Assembly (NCBI GenBank): GCA_003157575.1
Contig: PMKA01000301.1
Span: 4,235-16,969, forward strand
From: Opitutia bacterium
GTDB taxonomy: Bacteria > Verrucomicrobiota > Verrucomicrobiia > Opitutales > Opitutaceae
DNA: 12,735 bases
Direction: 5' to 3'
The position numbers and the translations under genes are program-made. Positions within the stretch are counted from its first letter, which is position 1, and the number at the start of each line of letters is the position of its first letter. This document shows, piece after piece, positions 1 through 6,562 of this stretch. The notes under the pieces are model-generated. The model was not told where the DNA came from. It ran no database searches and worked only from the letters and a program-made list of their open reading frames with translations.

Positions 1-1
1 G

Positions 2-661
2 GCGGGCATGTGCATCGATTTCTATGGGCGGGAGCAGTCGGAGGCGGAACGCCGGCGCGGCGGATCGGACCGTCTTGGGTTTGTGTCGCCGGCGGGCGGA
101 ACAGTCTCCTCGGTCGATCCGGTCGCCCTGTTGCGTGGTGCGAAGAATCGGGCCGTGGCGCTCGCTTTCATTGACTGGGTGGTGTCGCTGGATGCGCAGA
201 AATTGTGGGGTTTCAGGCCGGGGACGCCGGGCGGGCCGCAGCATTACAGCCTGCGGCGGATGCCTGTGCGGAGGGACTTCTACACGCACGAGGACTGGGC
301 GCGGTGGCGCGGCGATCCGGACGTGTCTCCGTTTGCCGAGAAGGACCAGCTAATCTATCACGCCGCGTGGACGGACGGGCTTTTCGGGGAGCTTGCATTC
401 ATCGTGCGCGTCATGTGCCAGGACACGCATGAGGAGCTCGCTGCCGCATGGAGGGCGGCGATCGCCGCTGGGAAGCCCCCGAAGGCCATGGCTGCGCTCC
501 AGGACATGTCGGCCGTCGACTACGACAAGGCCTCAGGGGAGATCAGGGCCGCGCTTGTTTCAAAGAACAAGATCGACGAGATCGAGCTCGCGCGGAAACT
601 CGCCAGGACCTTCCGGGATCAATACCGGCGCGCTGAAGAACTCGCGAAAGTAAAACAATAG
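2..661 (+). CDS. ABC importer solute-binding protein, 3' part (iron/Fe3+-type family)
   Basis: The reading frame is open to the left edge, so the start and probably the N-terminal lobe lie outside the window; the ATG at 8 is unlikely to be the start. The visible ~219 residues read like the C-terminal half of a periplasmic binding protein of the AfuA/FbpA-like class. There is a GMCIDFYGR stretch, then a VSPAGGTVSSVDPVALLRGAKN segment in two parts, then FIDWVVSLDAQKLW, the usual order of 'Pro-x-Gly-Gly-Thr ... Asp-Pro-(I/V)-(A/S)-LL-x-GA ... F(I/L)-x-x-(L/V)-LS-x-x-(A/G)-Q-x-LW' in these proteins. The last ~60 residues are helical and charged. Such proteins bind a substrate in the periplasm and deliver it to a membrane permease. 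Specificity for ferric iron is a family-level guess. The gene ends with TAG 9 bp before a GNAT gene. A fused permease of the matching type lies about 9 kb to the right. Confidence 0.75.
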   Translation, partial: AGMCIDFYGREQSEAERRRGGSDRLGFVSPAGGTVSSVDPVALLRGAKNRAVALAFIDWVVSLDAQKLWGFRPGTPGGPQHYSLRRMPVRRDFYTHEDWARWRGDPDVSPFAEKDQLIYHAAWTDGLFGELAFIVRVMCQDTHEELAAAWRAAIAAGKPPKAMAALQDMSAVDYDKASGEIRAALVSKNKIDEIELARKLARTFRDQYRRAEELAKVKQ

Positions 662-670
662 GGGAATGCC

Positions 671-1129
671 ATGGAGTATGAAGACGGGGAGTACGTGATC
701 AGCACCGATCCGGCGCGGCTGGATCTGGCGTTCCTGTGCCGGACGCTCAACGCGACGTATTGGGCCGGGGACCGTCCGCGCGAGGTGATCGAAGCGTCGG
801 TCCGCAATTCGATCTGTTTCGGGCTGTACCGGAAGACGACGGGCGAGCAGGCCGGCTTCGCCCGCGTGGTGACGGACCAGGCCACGTTTTCGTGGGTATG
901 CGACGTCGTGATCGATGAACGCCATCGCGGGCAGGGGCTGGGAAAATGGCTCATGTCGTGTGTGGTCGCCCACCCGTGCGTGAAGAACACGAACAGCCTG
1001 CTTGGCACGCGGGACGCCCACGGCCTCTATGAAAAATTCGGCTACCGGCGGTCCAGTGGGATGAGGCGTCCGAGCGACCGTGCCCGGGGCAGGGAGACCG
1101 GAACGGCGCAATCCGCGCCCGTCGCCTGA
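671..1129 (+). CDS. GNAT-family N-acetyltransferase
   Basis: This 152-residue protein has the acetyl-CoA binding motif A of the GNAT fold, R-G-Q-G-L-G at residues 86-91 (consensus Q/R-x-x-G-x-G/A), just after a beta strand at about 75-82. Near the C-terminus, TRDAHGLYEKFGYRR (about 113-127) is the conserved end of a common small GNAT subgroup with an N-terminal YW/IRNS-type region, here TYWAGDRPREVIEASVRNS. It should transfer an acetyl group from acetyl-CoA to an amine in the cytoplasm; the substrate cannot be read from sequence. The ATG follows an AGGGG ribosome site (660-664) at a good distance and lies 9 bp after the binding-protein stop, so the two genes are probably co-transcribed. The last ~25 residues are basic and low in structure. 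It converges with rpe, leaving 37 bp between the stops. Confidence 0.88.
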   Translation: MEYEDGEYVISTDPARLDLAFLCRTLNATYWAGDRPREVIEASVRNSICFGLYRKTTGEQAGFARVVTDQATFSWVCDVVIDERHRGQGLGKWLMSCVVAHPCVKNTNSLLGTRDAHGLYEKFGYRRSSGMRRPSDRARGRETGTAQSAPVA

Positions 1130-1151
1130 CGGTGCGGCCGGCGGAATGGGT

Positions 1152-1172
1152 CGCGCAGAGGCGCGCCTATTT
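1152..1172 (+). terminator. Weak terminator-like hairpin between converging GNAT and rpe genes
   Basis: A 5-bp GC stem CGCGC/GCGCG (1152-1156 and 1161-1165) with an AGAG loop is followed on the plus strand by CCTATTT. The hairpin and tail overlap the last codons and stop of rpe. The tail is short and interrupted, so termination is only a suggestion. Confidence 0.25.
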
Positions 1173-1823
1173 CACCTGCGCAAAACCGCGGGTGAATGCG
1201 CCGAGGTCGGTCGCTCCGAAGAAGGCCGAACCTGCGACGAACGTGTCCGCGCCCGCGGCGCGGCATTCCGCCGCCGTGCCCAGATCGATGCCGCCGTCGA
1301 CTTCGAGACGGAAGTCGAGCCCGCGGTCGCGGCGCCAACCGGCAATGCGGGCGATTTTGGGCAGCATGTCGCGGCGGAACGCCTGTCCGCCGAAGCCAGG
1401 CTGGACCGTCATGACGAGGACGAGGTCCACCGCGCCGAGCAACGGCTCGACCGCTTCGGCGGGAGTGCCGGGATTGAGCACAATTCCGTTCTGGCAGCCG
1501 AGCGCGCGGATGCGCGCGAGCGCGCCGGCGTGGTCGTAGCCGGGCTCTATATGAACGCTGATGCCGTTGGCGCCGGCCCTGGCGAACGCCTCAATGTAGC
1601 GGTGCGGTTCGTCGAGCATCAGGTGCACGTCGAAGAAGAGCTTCGAAGCGGGGCGCAGCGCGGCGACCGTGCCCGGCCCGAACGTCAGGTTCGGCGCAAA
1701 ATGCCCGTCCATGATGTCGATGTGAATCCAGGGCAGGCCCAGATGTTCGACCAACGCCGCGCTGTCGGCGAGGCGGGCGTGATTCCCAGCGAGGATTGAC
1801 GGGACGAGAAGCGGCGGGTGCAT
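1167..1823 (-). CDS. rpe: Ribulose-phosphate 3-epimerase
   Basis: This enzyme interconverts D-ribulose 5-phosphate and D-xylulose 5-phosphate in the non-oxidative pentose phosphate pathway, in the cytoplasm. The 218-residue length is typical. A TIM-barrel order of motifs is visible: VPSIL at 7-11, HIDIMDGHFAPN at 34-45, DVHLM at 65-69, MTVQPGFGGQ at 138-147 and EVDGGI at 174-179, followed by AGSAFF. His34, Asp36, His67 and Asp176 match the metal-binding set, with Asp36 and Asp176 as the acid/base pair known for the family. The usual 'PSILSADF' is PSILAGNH here, a mild divergence. I chose the ATG at 1823 because a longer frame back to 1907 adds 28 residues that do not belong to the barrel. No good Shine-Dalgarno precedes it. 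It is the last gene of the minus-strand block, 108 bp after lptE. Confidence 0.95.
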   Translation of the reverse strand: MHPPLLVPSILAGNHARLADSAALVEHLGLPWIHIDIMDGHFAPNLTFGPGTVAALRPASKLFFDVHLMLDEPHRYIEAFARAGANGISVHIEPGYDHAGALARIRALGCQNGIVLNPGTPAEAVEPLLGAVDLVLVMTVQPGFGGQAFRRDMLPKIARIAGWRRDRGLDFRLEVDGGIDLGTAAECRAAGADTFVAGSAFFGATDLGAFTRGFAQVK

Positions 1824-1882
1824 GGATGAATTGCCGGCGGGGAAAGGTCTCCCGCCGAAGATATCGGAACGACGGGCGATGG

Positions 1883-1922
1883 CAACCCACGGGTTGGCGA
1901 CCGACAATGCCGCCCCGGCGGC
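1883..1922 (-). other. Two small inverted repeats in the lptE-rpe gap
   Basis: Just 9 nt beyond the lptE stop is a GC palindrome (1909-1922, arms GCCGC/GCGGC), followed by a second inverted repeat with CAACC/GGTTG arms (1883-1896). Neither is followed by a U-rich tract on the minus strand, so they do not look like intrinsic terminators. They may be RNA stems in the intergenic part of an lptE-rpe message, or chance in GC-rich DNA. Confidence 0.25.
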
Positions 1923-1931
1923 GTCAGTTTG

Positions 1932-2477
1932 TCACCACACGTCGAGGACGGCATGCGCCACCTCGTCGGCGAGGGCGCTCGCGAGAAGCGGGATGGTCTG
2001 GTACTCGGACTGCAGCTGTCCGCTGTCCGTGAACGCCGCCTTGGTCACATCCAGTTTGCGGTCGGTGAAGTAGGAATGCTGGGTGCGGCGGTCGGTCAGG
2101 GTGCAGGAAGCGCGAAGGTTCAATGCAAATTCACGCGCAAGACCGGTGTCGGCGGGATTGGCCGCGGTGACATCGCGATCATATCCGACCAATGAGACGT
2201 GAAGAACCGCGTCGGCGGCCTCCGGCGAGTTGACGAGGGTCACCCGGCCGTCCTTCAGGAGGGCACTGCGCAATTCCGTTTCCACAATGGCCTGCGTCTG
2301 CGGGAGCATCGCGCGGTTCTCGATCGGCGCCACGTACAGCGTGGAAAAGGCCAGTTTCGCCTGTGTGCCGAGCTGATAATGCGAACACGCCGAGGCAAGA
2401 AGACAGAAGCCCGTCAGGACGACTGCCAGAAATCTGGAGGAACTGCACCGGATGGTTCTCAAGGTGGTTTGTGTCAT
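1932..2477 (-). CDS. lptE: LptE-like LPS-assembly lipoprotein
   Basis: This 181-residue protein starts with a basic segment, a hydrophobic stretch (about 16-30) and a lipobox-like LASAC ending at Cys31, so it should be a lipoprotein processed at Cys31. Right after it comes HYQLG, the counterpart of the 'CGYxL' start of LptE. The pattern then follows the family: LYVAPIENRAM (about 47-57), a helix with ETELRSALL, an 'ADAVLHVSL' strand, and a C-terminal DEVAHAVLDVW helix. LptE plugs the LptD barrel in the outer membrane and assists LPS delivery. The ATG at 2477 is chosen because it puts the signal peptide at the N-terminus; the frame continues open to 2723 with Arg/Pro-rich sequence inside bamD. 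An AGGACCGGGGG run precedes the ATG. LptE is poorly conserved, so the call rests on layout, size and neighbours. Confidence 0.8.
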   Translation of the reverse strand: MTQTTLRTIRCSSSRFLAVVLTGFCLLASACSHYQLGTQAKLAFSTLYVAPIENRAMLPQTQAIVETELRSALLKDGRVTLVNSPEAADAVLHVSLVGYDRDVTAANPADTGLAREFALNLRASCTLTDRRTQHSYFTDRKLDVTKAAFTDSGQLQSEYQTIPLLASALADEVAHAVLDVW

Positions 2478-2583
2478 CCCCCGGTCCTGCCGCCCCGGAG
2501 AACCGGCGGAAGTCTGCTCCGCTGGGCCGCCGGGCCGGCATGTTTCGGGTCGAAGGCGGATCTGGTCGATGCGACGGCTGGGT

Positions 2584-2600
2584 TTCCGGAAAGGCCGGAA
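2584..2600 (-). other. Short hairpin after bamD
   Basis: A perfect 6-bp stem TTCCGG/CCGGAA with a 5-nt loop lies 13 nt beyond the bamD stop, in the 136-bp gap before lptE. No U-tract follows on the minus strand, so it could be an mRNA stem inside the transcript rather than a terminator. Confidence 0.25.
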
Positions 2601-2613
2601 TGGTGAAGGGGGC

Positions 2614-3672
2614 TCAGAAGAACAGGAACCACTTTTTCCTGGCCGGCTTGGACTTGCCGCCGGCGGTGGCCTTCTCCTGTTCGGCAAGCAAGGCATCCAC
2701 CTTTGCAAGCTTTGTCCGCGCACGGGCGGCGACCGGAGAATCGGGGAAATCGGTGATGGCCTCGTTGTAAAAGACCCTGGCCGCCTTGAAATTTCGGCGG
2801 TACTTCAGGTAATAGTCGCCCAGGTTTATCTTGCTGTCCGCGAGTTCCTGCTTCATCTCGGTGAGCCCATCTTCCGCGACGGCGATCTTGGGATCGTTGG
2901 GGTACAGGATCACGAAATCCTGAAAATAGGTGATGGCCTCCTTTGCAGCTGTCTGGTCATAGGCGGGCCCCGACACCATGGAAGCGTAGGTCTGGGCGGA
3001 CATGAGGTAGGCATCCGACGTGAGCACGCTTTTGGGATAGGTGTTGATCATGCGGTCGAGGGCGTCGATGCTCTCCTCCGGGTCGTGGAGGATAAGATGG
3101 GCCTTCGCGATGCTCATAAATGCGACCGGGGCGTACTCGCTGTAGGGCGCATTCATCACCACATTTTCGAAGAACCCGATCGAGGCCTCGCGGTTGCGGA
3201 AACCGGGGATGATCCAAAGGTAGCGGCCTTGGGCGCCGTCGAGCAGATCGGCGGCGATGCGATACTGATGGCCGATGACCTCGTTGAATCTCGTTGTGTT
3301 CGGAAACCGGTTGACGATCTCCTGATATGCCTTGAACGCCTTGACGTACTTGTGCTGGGCGACGCGGATGAGGGCCGTGTGAAAAAAGGCTTCCTGCGCG
3401 TAGATCGAACGCTCGTATTTCTTCGTGACCTTCTTGTAGTAGTGCAGCGCCCAGAAGTAGTGATGTTTCTCCTCTGCGGCGCGCGCCCGGTTCATCAGCT
3501 GGAGCGCATTGGATGCCTGCTCGCCAGCAAGCCCTGCCGTGGCCCCGCCCACGATCCGCCAGCCGCCTTCGGGCGTCCAGACCACGTCGGCGGCAAGCCG
3601 CGCCGGGAGCGAAAGCAACAGGACGACTGCAAACAACAACGTGCAGCGGTTAAATGGGAGGGTAAACGGCAT
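2614..3672 (-). CDS. bamD: BamD-like outer-membrane assembly factor (TPR protein)
   Basis: A 352-residue protein with a signal peptide (hydrophobic 11-24, likely cleavage near ARLAA, about 25-28) and a helical-repeat body. Repeats begin with A-x-x-x-Y-x-x-(V/I)-x-x-x-(Y/F)-P patterns: WALHYYKKVTKKYE (74-87), KAFKAYQEIVNRFPN (111-125), ESIDALDRMINTYPKS (200-215), EAITYFQDFVILYPND (245-260) and KAARVFYNEAITDFPDS (296-312). The part from about 240 to 325 resembles BamD/YfiO, including the 'NLGDYYLKYRRNFKAARV' section. BamD helps the BamA complex insert beta-barrel proteins into the outer membrane. It is longer than E. coli BamD (about 245) and has no lipobox cysteine. The C-terminal tail is lysine-rich and ends WFLFF. 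The ATG at 3672 is chosen for the signal peptide; the frame is open to 3759. No Shine-Dalgarno is seen. A different periplasmic TPR protein remains possible. Confidence 0.8.
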   Translation of the reverse strand: MPFTLPFNRCTLLFAVVLLLSLPARLAADVVWTPEGGWRIVGGATAGLAGEQASNALQLMNRARAAEEKHHYFWALHYYKKVTKKYERSIYAQEAFFHTALIRVAQHKYVKAFKAYQEIVNRFPNTTRFNEVIGHQYRIAADLLDGAQGRYLWIIPGFRNREASIGFFENVVMNAPYSEYAPVAFMSIAKAHLILHDPEESIDALDRMINTYPKSVLTSDAYLMSAQTYASMVSGPAYDQTAAKEAITYFQDFVILYPNDPKIAVAEDGLTEMKQELADSKINLGDYYLKYRRNFKAARVFYNEAITDFPDSPVAARARTKLAKVDALLAEQEKATAGGKSKPARKKWFLFF

Positions 3673-3970
3673 GGTCAAAGAGGTTACCAGCGAATCAGGG
3701 TGGAACCGCAGGTCAAGCCCGGCCCGAATGCCATTGGTCTCGCGGAGACGAAAGGACATTCGATGACGATATCAAAGCGCACCAGGTGATGGGATCGGGT
3801 TTTATGGAAGTAGTTGATTTGGCGCCGGCCGGTCCCGGGGCGGAACAGGACAGCTGTCTTTGTCAGCGGCGAGCCGGGCTTGTTCCCGATTCCAACGCAA
3901 CGTTCAGCGGTGCGCGTCCCATTGACCTGTGCGCGTTCCCCACGAATGCCGCCTCCTGTTTGGCGCCCGG
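3673..3970. other. 298-bp gap between plsX and bamD, no gene seen
   Basis: Open frames here are only extensions or shadows of plsX and bamD, with atypical composition. The part nearest bamD is less GC-rich and could hold a bamD promoter, but I find no convincing -35/-10 pair. A 10-bp palindrome GACAGCTGTC sits at 3849-3858. No T-tract terminator for plsX is visible. Whether bamD is read from its own promoter or from rpmF-plsX cannot be decided from sequence. Confidence 0.5.
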
Positions 3971-5023
3971 TCACGCGACCTTCTGTTGCAGCAGGTTGTT
4001 GGCGGACGCGACATCGACCTCGATGCGGTGGTTCAGATCGTACTGGATGGCATCGCGTGCGACCCGGATCGCGTTCTTCCACGACTGGCGGTTGCTCGAC
4101 CCGTGCGATTTGATGATGTTGCCATTCACTCCAAGCAGGGGGGCGCCCGCGTATCTTTCGGGGTTGACCCGCTGGCGCAGGGCGGCGAACGCGCCACGGG
4201 CGAAAAACGCCCCGGTGACTCGGCAGGGATTTGCCTTGAGCTGGCTGCGCAGTTCGTTGCCGAAGAACTTGACCAGCGACTCCCAGCTCTTGATGCAGAT
4301 GTTGCCGACAAAACCGTCGCAAACAACCACATCCACATTGTTGGAAAAGAGCTGAAATCCCTCGACCGGACCGACGTAATTCACCAGCGAGCCGATCCGC
4401 TTGAGTGCGTCGTGGGTCTCGGCGATGACGGCGTTGCCCTTGCCTTCCTCGGTTCCGATGGTCAGCAGGCCGACGCGCGGGCTGGCGCAGCCCAGCTCAA
4501 TTCGCGCGTAATGGGTTCCGATGATCGCGTCGTGCACAAGATGCTCGGGATGTGCGTCCGGGTTGGCGCCGGCGTCGAGCAGGACGAAATGTCCGTCGGC
4601 GCGGGGAACGACGGCAGCCAATGCGGCGCGGTCGAGGCCATCGAGGGTGCGGAGCTTCAGGATCGCCGCCGCCACGAGGCTGCCGGTGTTGCCAGAGCTG
4701 ACGACGGCAACGGCCTCGCCGTTCTTGACCAGCTCGATGGCGCGCATCATCGAGGAGTCCTTCTTGCGCCGGATGGCAAGCAGCGGCTTGTCATCCATGG
4801 TGATGACCTCCGACGCGTGGGACAACGTCACCGACGGATGACCGGCGAGGCCTGCCCTTGCCATCAGCGGCTTCAATACCGCGGTGTCGCCGACAAAAAT
4901 GAGCGGACTCAACCCCGGGTATTCTTCCAGCGCCAGCCGGGCGCCTTCGACCGCCTCGGCTGGTCCGAGGTCGCCACCCATGGCGTCAACGGCGATGCTA
5001 CCGGCGGCGGGCATGTCTGCCAT
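3971..5023 (-). CDS. plsX: Phosphate acyltransferase PlsX
   Basis: PlsX makes acyl-phosphate from acyl-ACP and phosphate, feeding PlsY in the first acylation of glycerol 3-phosphate for membrane phospholipids; it is a peripheral membrane protein. The 350-residue length fits the family. Recognisable stretches in order are IAVDAMGGDLGP (10-21), a DDKPLLAIRRKKDSSM region (77-92), SSGNTGSLVAAA (109-120), LLDAGAN (148-154), VGLLTIGTEEGKGN (184-197), VVCDGFVGNI (233-242) and GAPLLGVNGNIIKSHGSS (293-310). The ATG at 5023 precedes the usual 'AVDAMGGD' start by only a few residues; a second in-frame ATG at 5014 is also possible. No Shine-Dalgarno is visible. It lies 56 bp after rpmF on the same strand, a very widespread bacterial gene pair, so the two are likely one transcript. 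Confidence 0.97.
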   Translation of the reverse strand: MADMPAAGSIAVDAMGGDLGPAEAVEGARLALEEYPGLSPLIFVGDTAVLKPLMARAGLAGHPSVTLSHASEVITMDDKPLLAIRRKKDSSMMRAIELVKNGEAVAVVSSGNTGSLVAAAILKLRTLDGLDRAALAAVVPRADGHFVLLDAGANPDAHPEHLVHDAIIGTHYARIELGCASPRVGLLTIGTEEGKGNAVIAETHDALKRIGSLVNYVGPVEGFQLFSNNVDVVVCDGFVGNICIKSWESLVKFFGNELRSQLKANPCRVTGAFFARGAFAALRQRVNPERYAGAPLLGVNGNIIKSHGSSNRQSWKNAIRVARDAIQYDLNHRIEVDVASANNLLQQKVA

Positions 5024-5079
5024 CGTTTGTGAGAAACGCTGGGGCGAGCGGAGAAGACCCGCCGTAAGCCCCGATAAGT

Positions 5080-5259
5080 TCAGACTTCGACCGAGAGCAC
5101 CTGGCGGCCGCGATACATCCCGCTCTTGGGATTGACGCGATGCGGCCGGACAGCACCCCCATCAGCGGGATCCACGGCCAGCTGCGGAGCCTTGAAGGCG
5201 TTGGCAGCCCGGCGGTTGGCGCTACGGCGTTTGGATTGTTTTCTTTTCGGGTTAGCCAT
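5080..5259 (-). CDS. rpmF: 50S ribosomal protein L32 (cysteine-free form)
   Basis: A 59-residue basic protein beginning MANPKRKQSKRRSANRRAAN, the highly conserved L32 N-terminus, with RPHRVNPKSGMYRGRQVL near the C-terminus. It is a small component of the large ribosomal subunit. The positions that form a zinc ribbon in the four-cysteine form (CxxC ... CxxCG) are occupied here by other residues (DPADGG and NPKSG), so this is the zinc-independent type that also occurs in other phyla. The frame continues open upstream to 5355, but homology fixes the start at the ATG at 5259. The region before the ATG has no clear ribosome binding site. It heads the rpmF-plsX pair and is divergent from trpD. Confidence 0.96.
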   Translation of the reverse strand: MANPKRKQSKRRSANRRAANAFKAPQLAVDPADGGAVRPHRVNPKSGMYRGRQVLSVEV

Positions 5260-5311
5260 GTTGGAAGAATGTCCAGTCTGCCATCCAGTCTGCTGGCTGG
5301 CAGGTGTAAAT

Positions 5312-5334
5312 CGAGTAAAGAGAACCGAGTAAAG
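5312..5334. repeat. 9-bp direct repeat CGAGTAAAG upstream of rpmF
   Basis: CGAGTAAAG occurs at 5312-5320 and again at 5326-5334, a 14-bp period. The upstream copy overlaps the candidate -10 hexamer of rpmF and the other falls near the predicted transcription start. It could be a regulator half-site pair or coincidence. Confidence 0.3.
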
Positions 5335-5355
5335 GTCGGCTCGGAGGCGGGTCAA
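5328..5355 (-). promoter_or_regulatory. Candidate rpmF-plsX promoter
   Basis: On the minus strand TTGACC (5355-5350) and TTTACT (5333-5328) are separated by 16 bp, giving five and four matches to sigma-70 hexamers. A start near 5320 would leave a leader of about 60 nt before rpmF. An AT-richer stretch lies just upstream. Prediction from consensus only. Confidence 0.35.
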
Positions 5356-5376
5356 GACTTCAAATTGCGGGGAACG

Positions 5377-5404
5377 GATTTCCGCGCTGATTTCCGCGCG
5401 GAAA
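5377..5404. promoter_or_regulatory. Tandem repeat plus perfect palindrome between rpmF and trpD
   Basis: A 12-bp unit GATTTCCGCGCT is repeated back to back (5377-5388 and 5389-5400, 11 of 12 identical). The second copy runs into a perfect 14-bp palindrome TTTCCGCGCGGAAA (5391-5404). It lies about 110 bp before trpD and about 20 bp upstream of the candidate rpmF -35 box, in the divergent control region. Shape and place suit an operator for a dimeric regulator, but no regulator can be named. Confidence 0.4.
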
Positions 5405-5505
5405 GAAGGCGCCCCCTGCCTGAGTGCGCGCCGGCCGACTGACGGCGGTTATTCGGGCCAGCGGAAGTTTTTCGGCTTTTCTCCGATCCCAATCCCGACA
5501 ACAGT

Positions 5506-5511
5506 GGGAGG
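5506..5511 (+). promoter_or_regulatory. trpD ribosome binding site
   Basis: GGGAGG four bases before the ATG at 5516 decides that start over an in-frame GTG at 5504, which overlaps the site itself. Confidence 0.75.
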
Positions 5512-5515
5512 TTGT

Positions 5516-6562
5516 ATGTCCGACCTTACTGTTCTGACAGCGAAGCTGACGGCCCGGCAGGAACTCAACCCTGCGGAGGTGGGGGAAGCGGCGAAAGCGC
5601 TGGCGAGTCCTGAAGTGCCGGACGCAGACAAGGCTGCATTTCTCGTGGCGTTCTCCGACAAGGGGGAATCACCCGACGAGATCGCCGCCTTCGCGGCTGT
5701 TTTCCGCAATCTCGCGGTGAATCCCGGCATGGAAATGTGGGCTCCGCGTGCAGTGGACATTGTTGGCACCGGTGGCGATCACCTGGGCGGATTCAATGTC
5801 TCCACCATGGTGACCCTGGTGCTTGCGTGCGCAGGCGTGCCGGTGATGAAACATGGCAACCGCGGGGTGACCTCAAAATGCGGCAGCGCCGATCTTCTGG
5901 CGGCGATGGGATATAATCTGGCGGCGCCGCCCGAGAAACTCCGGCTGGCCCTCAACCAGCTCGGGTACGTTTTCCTCTTCGCGCCCAATTTCCATCCTGC
6001 CTTTAAGAATGTCGCTGCGGTTCGCAAGGAGCTCGGAGCGGCGGGACGGCGCACGGTCTTCAATTTTCTCGGACCCCTGATCAATCCGGGACGGCCCGCG
6101 CATGCGCTGGTGGGCACTATCTCGGAACCGTGGGTGCTGACGCTGGCGGACACGATGGCAAGGCTCGACTCGAAGGCGGGCATTGTAGTCGCAGGGATGG
6201 TCGATGCCAGCCACGGCATCGACGAGCTTACCACCGCGACCGTCAACCGCGTGCGCGGCTTTGGGAGCCTGGCGGCGGTGGATGGACACTGGAATGGGAG
6301 GGAGTTTGGGTTCCCCCTTGCGCCGTTTTCGGAAATCCAGGGAGGCGATGTTCCGACGAGCATGCACATTGTGGAGGAGATTCTTTGCGGCCGCGGTCCG
6401 CGCGGTCTCGTGGACACCATCGTTTACAACGTCGCCGTTGCGCTGTGGATCGTCGGCCGTCACGCGTGGATCAAGGAGGGGGTGGAGCCGGCGAGGCAGC
6501 TGCTTTTGGGCGGCGCCGTGAGGGCGAAAATCGCTGCCACGAGGGAGTTCTTCTGTTCATGA
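5516..6562 (+). CDS. trpD: Anthranilate phosphoribosyltransferase
   Basis: TrpD joins anthranilate and phosphoribosyl pyrophosphate to form phosphoribosyl-anthranilate, the second step of tryptophan synthesis in the cytoplasm. The 348 residues are standard. Family motifs seen in order: the helical N-terminal domain with the DKAAFLVAFSDKGES segment (38-52), the PRPP loop GTGGD (84-88) and FNVST (93-97), KHGNR (112-116), GSADLLAAMG (123-132), and RKELG with RTVFNFLGPLINP (170-191). HGIDE (233-237) provides the Asp-Glu metal pair; the usual residue before the loop is Asp, here His233. No other trp gene is in the window, so this is a detached trpD. Its stop overlaps the glmM start (ATGA), implying translational coupling. 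Confidence 0.96.
   Translation: MSDLTVLTAKLTARQELNPAEVGEAAKALASPEVPDADKAAFLVAFSDKGESPDEIAAFAAVFRNLAVNPGMEMWAPRAVDIVGTGGDHLGGFNVSTMVTLVLACAGVPVMKHGNRGVTSKCGSADLLAAMGYNLAAPPEKLRLALNQLGYVFLFAPNFHPAFKNVAAVRKELGAAGRRTVFNFLGPLINPGRPAHALVGTISEPWVLTLADTMARLDSKAGIVVAGMVDASHGIDELTTATVNRVRGFGSLAAVDGHWNGREFGFPLAPFSEIQGGDVPTSMHIVEEILCGRGPRGLVDTIVYNVAVALWIVGRHAWIKEGVEPARQLLLGGAVRAKIAATREFFCS

Noticed and set aside
1824..1907. N-terminal extension of rpe
   Set aside because: The 28 extra residues lie before the first barrel strand and cover intergenic hairpins; ATG 1823 matches the family start.
2452..5032. Long plus-strand frames opposite bamD (2452-3789) and plsX (3929-5032)
   Set aside because: Antisense shadows of recognisable genes in GC-rich DNA; no motifs or start signals of their own.
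6130..6558. Upstream extension of the glmM frame
   Set aside because: It runs inside trpD in another frame and shows no homology-like sequence; GlmM starts at RRYFGTDG.
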